NCBI GenBank assembly: GCA_002964805.2
Contig: PUDQ02000094.1
Span: 1 to 64,000 of the forward strand
From: Trametes villosa
Lineage: Eukaryota; Basidiomycota; Agaricomycetes; Polyporales; Polyporaceae
Length of the DNA: 64,000 nucleotides
Direction of reading: 5' to 3'
Below are positions 21,430-30,457 of this stretch, piece by piece. A program made the position numbers and the translations under genes. Numbering within the stretch: position 1 is the stretch's first letter; each line of letters opens with the position of its first letter. The notes under the pieces were generated by a model. That model searched no databases. It saw only the letters and a list, made by a program, of their open reading frames with translations, and had not been told where the DNA came from.

Positions 21430-22600
21430 CTGAGGGAGGACGATGAATAAGCATAGAGCAGAAATCATATGACCGTCCAGAGGACACTGACTGAGCGAGG
21501 AGGTACGCTGACTGAGCGAAGGTAGGACGATGAGTAAGAATGAGGCATGTGATGTCCATGGCTGAGTAACACTAAGCTCCAGACGGATCTAGAATAGTCA
21601 GGAGCATCGTAGAACGTACCAGAAGCATAGGTAGGGATGGTAGGATGCCGAGTATGTACAGAACAAAAGAATATACGTATATGGTAAGTAGGAAAGTCCA
21701 TGCCGGCATATCGTAGACACACGGCCACTAGCACTGCCACTCCCGGTCCGGCACAGCCGTAGACACGGAAGTTCAACATCATCCCCGGTCCCAATTTGGT
21801 GCGCCGGGGATGACACCGGTGTGAACTCCAGCGCCTAACGTCGGGCCCGCGCCTCGGCCGGCGATGACATTGTCGCGTCGTTGGACTTGTGAAAGTCCGC
21901 GGAATGGTGAATCTCCCGCTCTCCCAGTCTACCGGCAGCTGCCGGCCACCTGTGGCGCCTCTTCACGCTCAGCTCGTCATAACCATCGGGCGGCTGACGC
22001 CACATCGGCTTCACTTCAGCTTGAGCTGTCTCCTCGCACTGTACAAGCCTACGTTCCGAGTATACGTTCGCGCAGTAGAACACGGTGAACATCTGGCAGT
22101 CGAGAGCGCCGCGGCTGGCTTGTCCCCCCTCCCGGCCATGGTTGCTGTGCAGTGCTCGCTGACAGAGCTATGATACAACTGAGGCAACCGCGCAGTACGG
22201 CCTAATAGCGCAACTATAGGACGGCCGTGGTCGACTTGGAGGAGGGGGCGGAGGACGAAGGGCGAAGGGAGAGGCTGACGGATCAAGCGCACTACGGTGG
22301 GCACACTGAGGACGGCCACAAACCCAGGTGGACGTGCGTGTGCATGGTTTCTGTACATCTCGTATGTGCTAGCCGCTCCGTTCACGGTCCCCATCAGCGT
22401 GCCGCCAGTCCGGTCAAGGTACCACCCTGGAGAACTTGAAGGAGACCCTCGCTCTCAATCATGCTGCCATGCAACGGCTCGATTAACGAACTACCCGTTC
22501 CCGCTCATGTACTCAGATGTATTGCCATATTCCCGATACCGCTGTAGTATTACCCTAGGCTAGTAGGACCACAAACATATGTAAAAGGCCTGGCATACTA
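21430..22600. other. No gene recognised
   Basis: Open frames on both strands (for example 22011-22394 minus, 21889-22173 plus) lack recognisable motifs. The region lies between two repeat clusters and may be part of an LTR-type element whose ends I could not define, or missing N-terminal sequence of the velvet gene. Confidence 0.3.
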
Positions 22601-22620
22601 CCTCATACTACTGTCAGAAT

Positions 22621-22773
22621 CTGTAGAAGAGATCCTCAGCAGTCTGTATGGCAGACTGACTAAGATGTATTAACTGTATCTGTAGAAGAGATCTACACTA
22701 GCATGTGAGTAATAGGAAGGTACAGTAAGCAAAGGAAAGACATACCCTCAGCAGTCTGTATGGCAGACTGACT
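22621..22773 (-). repeat. Second repeat cluster with the same intron-plus / intron-minus layout
   Basis: Plus-strand order: a (22621-22634), h (to 22661), 18-bp spacer, a' (22680-22693), about 53 bp, h' (22746-22773). h and h' match over about 27 bp and form a CAGTCTG/CAGACTG hairpin; a and a' match over 14 bp. On the minus strand the insert 22745-22693 runs GTATGT ... GTGTAG, and removing it makes h'-a' identical to the contiguous h-a. The sequences are unrelated to those of 21227-21392, but the order and spacings are the same. Confidence 0.7.
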
Positions 22774-22858
22774 GAGGGAGAGAGAGAGAGAGGATGCCAG
22801 CACTCTGCGTGCTGGCAGTGGCTGTGCTCGCCTTATCTACCAAGTCCGGATATAGTAG

Positions 22859-24324
22859 GTGCGCTATCTACGGGCGCTTATCCGGCGCTCACTACATTCC
22901 AACACACTCCCGGGTGTTGAATCTTTCGCCGTGACGGGAGGCTTTCCGAGCCACGGGGCTCAACCACATGTTGCCAATATCCAACGTGGTGACCCAGATA
23001 TTGTCGCCTGGATTGGACCCTTCCCGATCCGCGAGAGCGCGCTGTGCAGCGAGATGCTCACCGGCGAGACGTTCATGCAGGCGGATACGGTAGACTAAGG
23101 TAGGCCTCGCACAGAATCGACTACGTCGTGATGGGGGTGTAACACCGTGACATCCAGCACGTGCTCCGGGGTTATCGAAATGTTATGAACGCGATTTGCG
23201 ACTGAAGTATCATACGGCTCCAGAAGGCGCTGTGAGAGCTTGCACAGACCTCTAGAGCATCACTCTGCAGTTTTTAGGATGTAATGCCCAAGAGGAGGTG
23301 CTGTGAGAGGGCAGCATTCAGGGCGCCTATGACCACTTATCGCACAGAACAAATGTCCGCCCACGGCAATGCACTCCGGTCTGCACGGAAAAATCGATAG
23401 GCTCATTTTCTAGCCACTCGACCGACTGGCTGTTTCCCAGAGATTGTTGCCTGACTCATTTAGCACAATCTCTGTGAAAGCTCTTGGGAAGAGAGTGAGT
23501 GTACGTGTTCGCATTCGATTTTATGCTCCCGCACCCCCCCAAAACGAGCTGAGTGTGACGCTCGTGCATCACGTGACGTAGTCGAGTCTGTGCGAGGCCT
23601 ACCTTACAACGGCAAGCAGGAGGCCATGTTCATTTTCTCCGTGAGTATTGCAGCTCGACTCCTGGCGTGTCGTGTTCGATCTGACGGATAACTCAGGACA
23701 TCGCCGTCAGGGCCGAAGGCATGTTCATCCTGCGCTACCGCATGATGAACCTGACGTCCCAGATTGGTTCTCCCCCGCCACACCGCATTCTCGCCGAATG
23801 CTTCGGCGGCCCCTTCAGGGTGTACTCCACTAAAGAGTTCCCGGGACTGCCCCCTTTGACCGCGCTCACAACGGTTAGTCTCTCTACTACACGCGAGGCA
23901 CACGAGCCTCGTCTGGGACAGCCCTCTGGATATCAACGTTAGCAGTGCTCTCCCGTAATCCGTACAGCACCTCTCTCGGTACCACATCCGCGTCAACCTG
24001 CGCGAAAGTGAGCACAAGCGCCGCACAAAGTCTGAGATGGAGGCAGACGAGGCAGCACTCGCGTCGAGCCGCGCCCTCGTCCCCAGGGAGCCCCTAGCTG
24101 CTTCTCCCGCTTTCGTTGCAGGACCGCCGTGCGCGGCGGGGGCAGAGCAGTACTCGCCCACCATGTCCATCGGGTCCTCGAACTGGTCCGAGCCCTATAC
24201 CGGGCCCTCGGCTTGGCCTCAGACGCGGTCGGGAGGCGCGCGTAGGCCCCAGACCCAACGCGGGCGCGGCTTCCGCCTGCGGGGCGGATCAGACGAGGAT
24301 GGGAGCAGCAAAGGGTGTCGTTGA
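22859..24324 (+). pseudogene. Velvet-domain regulator gene, split by a MITE
   Basis: Exonic parts: up to 23097 (DPDIVAWIGPFPIRESALCS ...), resuming at 23607 and ending 23640; 23697-23873; 23968-24324 (stop TGA 24322-24324). Signature velvet sequence: DIAVRAEGMFILRYRMMNL, ILAECFGGPFRVYSTKEFPGL and RYHIRVNLRESEHKRR. Velvet proteins (VeA/VelB/VosA family) are nuclear regulators of fungal development and secondary metabolism. Dropping the MITE and one TA restores a continuous frame through the site. The 5' end of the domain is not evident upstream of 22.9 kb, so the gene is probably truncated there too. The C-terminal 80 residues are low-complexity (Gly/Arg-rich). Confidence 0.75.
23098..23604. 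mobile_element. MITE (507 bp) with TA target duplication
   Basis: Terminal inverted repeats of about 30 bp start AGGTAGGCCTCGCACAGA at both ends and differ at one base, then continue with a 2-base indel. The element is flanked by TA (23096-23097 and 23605-23606), the Tc1/mariner-type target. It has no coding capacity. It sits inside a velvet-domain exon, which reads continuously without it. Confidence 0.88.
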
Positions 24325-25131
24325 ATTGTTCACAGTCGTGCCGTCATACCCCCGGCTTGACGTGTGCCGTCCTCCAACACCCCGGATCAGGGTGCATCGT
24401 CCTCCGAAGCCCCGGATGGTGTCCGCCCCGCATTGAGCGCAGCTCGTGTATGCTTGTCTTTCTTGTACACACTCGTCCCGACCCGTTCCCAGACCCTTGC
24501 TCGTTTTCGCCGTTCGCATACATTTTTCGCGGTGCGTGTGTCTGTGTATGTACCGTGGTGTTCCTGGCGCCTTGCTGGGCAGTAGGGATCACCACGGGTC
24601 AACCCGCGGGTGTTTTCGAGCAACCCCTACCCGTACCCGCTGAACCCGTACCCGCCGACCCGTGGGTTGCGGTGGGTGGCGGGTTAAGCACCGAGTCGCG
24701 CGGGTCGGGCGCTACCCGTACCCGCCACGGGTAGGAGCTTGGGTTAGGGCAAGATACACTGTAGTCCACAAGGCAAGAACACCCTCTGCTCGCACATCGG
24801 GCAGGCCTCCAGCAACGTCAACGGTATACACACAATGTATATAGACATACAGCCATAATATAACATGCATAGCTAGCCAAGAGCACCGCTAACTAGGCCA
24901 CAAACACTGCGGGCAGCCTCGCGCCGGCCCGAACTCCATCAGCCACAAGCACCCCGCGCAGGCGTGCGACGCGCGCGACGAGAACAGCTGCGTGAACACT
25001 GCGTGCGCGGAACGAGAACAGCCGCGAACACCGTGCGCACCCAGAACGAGAACGGCCGCCAACATTGCGCGTGCCGTGGCGCGAGGCACGCGATGAGGAC
25101 CCGCAGGCCGCGGCTCTCTAGAGCTCGGCCG

Positions 25132-25701
25132 TCACAAGCCATCAACCTAAGAACAAGATAGAGTTAGTCGGAGGCAGCGTGAACAGCAAAGGGTGGGCTT
25201 ACCTGGAACTCCGCTCGCACCCACTCAAGCAACAGCTCGAGCTGACGCTCTCCGGAGAGATCCCGTGCTCGAGACATCTCGAGCATCCTCTCGGCGATGC
25301 GCGCCCAGTCCGGCGAGTTGTGTGCGTGCGCGCCGGCTGTGGCGAAGTGAATGAGTGTGCGCGCGAGCCCTCGGAGCGCCGCGCGCTGTTGCTCTGTCGT
25401 TGTGGCACAGATGATGCCGCCGCCGTTGGGATTGTCGAGCAGGTTGAGCCAGCCTTGCCAGCGCGCAAGCGAGCTCACCAGCTCGACGTAATCGTTCGGT
25501 ACCACGAACTGTAGGTTAGGTTAGTATTAAGCAAAGGCCGTGGCTGATTTTACTCACATTGACCACCGTCGTCGCATCCTCCAGCTGTGCCATGATGACC
25601 GTGAAAGAACCATGCTGTGGGCTTGTCCACGAGTCGATGACAAGGGCGAGCGATGGAGCGACCACCGCGGAGGCTGGCGCGTCAGAGAGCGAAGAGGCCA
25701 T
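25132..25701 (-). CDS. Small accessory gene inside hAT element A, unknown function
   Basis: ATG at 25699-25701. Exons 25701-25558, 25508-25203 and 25146-25132 have good GT-AG borders and matching phase, giving about 154 residues ending in TGA. The product is soluble-looking and helical (DYVELVSSLARWQGWLNLL ..., RIAERMLEMSRARDLSG). No family recognised. It lies downstream of the transposase in the same direction and inside the terminal repeats, so it should be mobilised with the element. Either a captured host gene or a second element protein. Confidence 0.5.
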
Positions 25702-26600
25702 GGAGGGATAGAGCGCAGGCGCAGGAGCACGGGCGGGATAAGGAGAGAGATGGGGGATGAGGGCGGTGTGTAGAGCGCCGCGCCACCGTGCGTGCTTATA
25801 TGTGCCACAGGTTGGCGGGCGTACCTAAGCAGACCGCGGGCTGCTGGTGATCGCTATCTAGGGGGGAAATCAGTCGCGCAACGATGATAATCGTCCCGCC
25901 AGGGCACCGCGCACATCGATGGCGATCGCGCGGTGGTGCGCGCGCACGGGCAAACACCAGAGCACCGGTGGTATTGGTACTACAAGGGTTAGATCTATGA
26001 GGAACTGCGCACGCGCGCATGCGTGCGAGGCGCACCAGCACGATCAGCGCAGCAGACGATATATTCTACGATAGACGACGGGTATAGTCAGTACATACAT
26101 GCACCGGGTGCGCGTGCGCGTGCGAGGGTCTGGCGGATGGGTGCGCGAGGTCCTTATGCTCGAGGGGCCGGTTCGTCGAGCGCGGGCATGCGCGCAGCGT
26201 CGTAGAGGTCCTTCGAGTCGACTAGACCGTGCTTGGACCAGACTCCAAGGCACATACTTGCGCGGGTGCTCTCGGCGGTCAAGCGGTTGCGGACATGCGA
26301 GAGGAGTAGACGGCCCCGGCTAAAAACGCGCTCAACCTCAACAGAGGTTGCTAAATCGCGCAAGAGTTAGTTTGACGAGGCAGACAGTAACCAGGCGCGT
26401 GTTTACTCACCAGGGATGTTGAGGTAGTCCAGTGCCATCCTGGACAACCGCGGGTATTTCTGACGGCGGCCCTGCCACCACTCGATCAGGTTGTCGACTC
26501 CCTCGAGGTCGGCGGCGAGATACTGCTTCAGCTCGTCCGAGTCGACGCGTGCACCCTGTGCAGCCATGAACGCCATATTGTCGAACATGTTGCTGCTGCG

Positions 26601-27367
26601 TGTTACGCCCCGTGCGACCTCCGACACCTGCGGACTCAACTCCGCTTTGGTCCGCTCTTACTCCGCTTTTACTCCGCTTTTGGTCCGCTAAGTCCGCTCT
26701 TATCGGACTTAACTCCGCTTACTCCGCACTTATCGGACTTAACTCCGCTTGTCCGCTTGTCCGACGTTTCGGACTTACTTACTCCGCTTTTCCGCTTCAA
26801 TTCCGATTAGAACAATAGTCTTATTGTCTTCCCCGATTTCCGACCTTATTCCGCTTTCTACCTTCCTTATTAGTCCGCTCTTATTGTTGTGGCATAACAA
26901 TTAGCTCGTAGTCTATATATACGTAGCTGGTATGTTGTAGCTACTCAGTTCGGATATCTCGTTACTCGTTACCCACCTCGTTGACTCGTTTACCCCTACA
27001 TCTGTACACTCCTTCTACTTCCCTCTAAATCTACTTCTTCCGCTTCCTCCGCTCATCGTCCGGTAGCTCCGACCTTCCTAGTCTGGTAAGTCCGACATTC
27101 CGGCGTCGGACCTCCGGACATCGGACCTGTCCACCTCCGAAATCTGAGGACAAGTGGCAAGGGTCTCTGGCGTTGCTAATAGCTTCGCTGAAGTCCTCCC
27201 TTGTGTGGGCCTCCGTTCGGACCTCCGCTCCATTACGTCCGACAAGTCCGACCTCCGAAGCCCAGGTCCGCTTTCCCACGCCTTCGGAGTTCGGAGCTCC
27301 GCTTTCCCACGCTTCGGAGCTGTCAACTCCGACCGGTTCCGGACTTAAAGCCCGCACGGCCCTAACA
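26601..27367 (+). repeat. 5' LTR of the gag-only element (767 bp)
   Basis: Starts TGTTACGCCCCGTGCG and ends CACGGCCCTAACA. A TATA-like CTATATATA lies at about 26913-26921. Extremely rich in TCCG: between 26641 and 26760 there are ten TCCG and two CGGA. Confidence 0.95.
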
Positions 27368-27394
27368 GTATATCCGAACTCCCCGAGACCCTCC

Positions 27395-28582
27395 ATGGCT
27401 GCCCAATCCGACGACGTCTTCAGGGGTTTCTCCGCCAGGAAGCCCCGCAACACCTCCGCACCCACCCATCCTTCTCCGACACGTTCCCCCAACCCCTTCA
27501 GACAAGTCCCATCACCTCCCCGCAACTCCAGCATCCTTTTTGGCACCTCCAACCCCTTCTTTGGCAACTCCGCACCTCCGACGTTTTGGTCCGCACCTCC
27601 GATCAACTCCGCTCCGCAACTCCGTTCCTCCGCACCTCCGCAGTTTTCCCACGCTCCCTCCGCCCCTTCGGACCAAGCCCAGGACCTTGCCGGAGCTCTC
27701 GCGCTCCTCTCCCAGGTCCTATCCCGCACTTCCGCCCCTTCCTCTGAGCGCAACAATGTCCGCGAGCCTGACCAGTTTGACGGTTCCAACTCCGACGAAC
27801 TCCGACTTTTTCTCACGCAGCTGGAGTTGGTCTTCAGGGCACGCCCGGAGAACTTCAACTCCGACGAGAAGAAGGTCACGTACGCGCTCTCGTACCTCAA
27901 GGGGACCGCTTTGCTGTGGTTCGAGCCCTATCTCCTCGAGGGTTACTCCGAGGAGCCACCCCTCTTCCTTTCGGACTTCGGAGTCTTCCTGGAGGAGCTT
28001 CGGACCAACTTCGGACCTCATGACGTGACGGGTGACGCTGAGCGTGACCTAGAGGCACTCCAGATGTCCGACTTGGACCAGATCGGGACATACATCACGG
28101 AGTTCAACCGGCTGGCCACTCAGGCCCGGTGGGGCACCTCCGCCCTCCGCTACCAGTTCTATCGTGGCCTCCCGGACCGCCTCAAGGACCACATCTCCCG
28201 CATCGGCAAGCCCGACTCCCTCTACACCCTCCGCACCCTTGCACAGTCGCTCGACAAGCGCCACTGGGAGCGCAAGTCCGAGCAACTCCGCACGTCCGCT
28301 TCGCCAACTCCGACCACCTCCGACGGCAACTCCGACACTGAGGACAACTCCGAGGACCTCCTGGACACCATGTCCGACCGCTCCGACGCCCGTACTCCGA
28401 ACTCCGACACGTCAAGTCCGCTCTGGCGGACTTCGGAGCTCGAGGAGGCCGAAACTCCGAAATCCCGGCCTGCAACTCCGGAGTTTGCGGTTTTGGACAC
28501 GGCGGTCGAGAAGGCTCACGAGGAGCCCTCTAGTCCGCTCCCTGAAGCCCCGGAGGACCTGGAATCGGACGTGGAGGTCTAG
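27395..28582 (+). CDS. gag: Ty3/gypsy-type Gag, without protease or pol
   Basis: 395 residues from ATG 27395-27397, 27 bp inside the 5' LTR. The N-terminal 120 residues are Ser/Pro/Asn-rich. A retrotransposon Gag domain follows (about residues 140-310: FDGSNSDELRLFLTQLELVF, YLKGTALLWFEPYL, IGTYITEFNRLATQ, RYQFYRGLPDRLKDHI). The C-terminal 80 residues are acidic. No CCHC zinc knuckle is present. The capsid-like domain is therefore kept without the usual nucleic-acid-binding knuckle or any enzyme. Confidence 0.9.
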   Translation: MAAQSDDVFRGFSARKPRNTSAPTHPSPTRSPNPFRQVPSPPRNSSILFGTSNPFFGNSAPPTFWSAPPINSAPQLRSSAPPQFSHAPSAPSDQAQDLAGALALLSQVLSRTSAPSSERNNVREPDQFDGSNSDELRLFLTQLELVFRARPENFNSDEKKVTYALSYLKGTALLWFEPYLLEGYSEEPPLFLSDFGVFLEELRTNFGPHDVTGDAERDLEALQMSDLDQIGTYITEFNRLATQARWGTSALRYQFYRGLPDRLKDHISRIGKPDSLYTLRTLAQSLDKRHWERKSEQLRTSASPTPTTSDGNSDTEDNSEDLLDTMSDRSDARTPNSDTSSPLWRTSELEEAETPKSRPATPEFAVLDTAVEKAHEEPSSPLPEAPEDLESDVEV

Positions 28583-29698
28583 TCCGACCTCCGCTACCCT
28601 GCCCTGGCGGAGTTCCCGTGCTCCGACCCCTCTGTAATGGCAGGATCCTCATTCCCGCACGGACTTCATTTTTTCCCTCATCTCCGACGTCTCCGCACTC
28701 CGACCACATTTCCGACCCCCGATCTCCGCCGGTTTCTCCGAAACTCCGCACACACCTCCGTCAGCCACCCCCGCACCCCCACGCTCATTTTCATATTTTT
28801 CGGATCTCAACTCCGGCCTACAACTCCGATACGCTACTGTCAACTCCGACAACTCCGCGTTTTCGCTGTTTCTGAGGCCACCTCCGATTCTCTCCTTTGG
28901 ATGAGAATACTCCGACAGTGGCCCGTCACCTCCGCTTGACCCCCGTCTATGCCACGCCTAGGGTACCGCAAGCCTCCTCACCTTACAATCTGCTGATTGG
29001 CCGAGCGAGCGCTGCAACTTCACCCAGACCCGCATACCCGGTGGCCCCGTACTCCGCTTTGGCGCCTTTCCGACCTCCGACAACTCCGGTTTTCGGACCT
29101 CCGGACCTCCTCTCCATGGGTACTGCACCCCTGGATGAGCCCCGGACCTCTGACCCTCCGCAATCCCCCCATTTCCTCCGCTATTGGCGCATTTCTGGCT
29201 GCCTCCACTCGCGGTTTACTCCGGTTCAACTCCGGGGTGAACTAAGAGTTCTGTCCGCTCCGACTGGCCTAGGAGGGGGAGAGCAGCTGTGCGCCTCCGC
29301 CCTGCTCCGACCTCCGATGCAACTCCGCAATTTTTCGGACCTCGGCGACTCCGGCAGTCGCGCAACTCTGACAACTCCGCTTTTTCGCGTTTTGGCCAGT
29401 CGTTGCTCCCTACTCCAGCCGCCCACCTCCGTACTCCCTTCCTACACCCCCAACTCCGACCCTGCACCCTCCTGGTCCGCACTCCGGACCTTTACATCCG
29501 ATCTCCGCATTTTTCGGCCCTGCAACTCCGCGTTTTTGACCCTTGGACTTCACTACTCCGCTTTTTTCCGTTTTCTTACCCTTTTACTTACCCTTCCTTC
29601 TATTTCCTTTCAACGCCTTCACCTCCGCCTTCGGACTCCCACCCCGACCTCTAGTCGCTCTCAAGGCCCTCAGGGGTTCGGGCCTAGTGGGAGGGCAC
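28583..29698 (+). other. Non-coding spacer between gag and 3' LTR
   Basis: 1.1 kb rich in ACTCCG/CTCCG. The long open frames across it (for example 28897-29994) are composition artefacts: they continue into the LTR and show no domain. It takes the place where pol would be in an autonomous element. Confidence 0.7.
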
Positions 29699-30457
29699 TG
29701 TTACGCCCCGTGCGACCTCCGACACCTGCGGACTCAACTCCGCTTTGGTCCGCTCTTACTCCGCTTTTACTCCGCTTTTGGTCCGCTAAGTCCGCTCTTA
29801 TCGGACTTAACTCCGCTTACTCCGCACTTATTGGACTTAACTCCGCTTGTCCGACGTTTCGGACTTACTTACTCCGCTTTTCCGCTTCAATTCCGATTAG
29901 AACAATAGTCTTATTGTCTTCCCCGATTTCCGACCTTATTCCGCTTTCTACCTTCCTTATTAGTCCGCTCTTATTGTTGTGGCATAACAATTAGCTCGTA
30001 GTCTATATATACGTAGCTGGTATGTTGTAGCTACTCAGTTCGGATATCTCGTTACTCGTTACCCACCTCGTTGACTCGTTTACCCCTACATCTGTACACT
30101 CCTTCTACTTCCCTCTAAATCTACTTCTTCCGCTTCCTCCGCTCATCGTCCGGTAGCTCCGACCTTCCTAGTCTGGTAAGTCCGACATTCCGGCGTCGGA
30201 CCTCCGGACATCGGACCTGTCCACCTCCGAAATCTGAGGACAAGTGGCAAGGGTCTCTGGCGTTGCTAATAGCTTCGCTGAAGTCCTCCCTTGTGTGGGC
30301 CTCCGTTCGGACCTCCGCTCCATTACGTCCGACAAGTCCGACCTCCGAAGCCCAGGTCCGCTTTCCCACGCCTTCGGAGTTCGGAGCTCCGCTTTCCCAC
30401 GCTTCGGAGCTGTCAACTCCGACCGGTTCCGGACTTAAAGCCCGCACGGCCCTAACA
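29699..30457 (+). repeat. 3' LTR of the gag-only element (759 bp)
   Basis: Same ends as the 5' LTR. It lacks one GTCCGCTT unit present near 26750 and has T instead of C at 29831; otherwise I see no differences in the parts compared. Confidence 0.95.

Larger units (their letters stand above)
26601..30457 (+). mobile_element. Gag-only LTR retrotransposon (TR-GAG type), very young
   Basis: 5' LTR 26601-27367, internal region of only 2.33 kb, 3' LTR 29699-30457, and a perfect 5-bp target duplication CTGCG (26596-26600, 30458-30462). By eye the two LTRs differ by an 8-bp indel (near 26750) and one substitution (29831), so insertion is recent. The internal region carries one ORF, a gag, and no protease, RT, RNase H or integrase. 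It must rely on a partner's enzymes. A purine-rich tract (GTGGGAGGGCAC) precedes the 3' LTR. The sequence after the 5' LTR does not begin TGG, so no standard tRNA primer site is seen. Confidence 0.93.

Noticed and set aside
27031..27900. Minus-strand frame across the 5' LTR and gag
   Set aside because: Antisense shadow; the same frame recurs in the 3' LTR and in solo LTRs.
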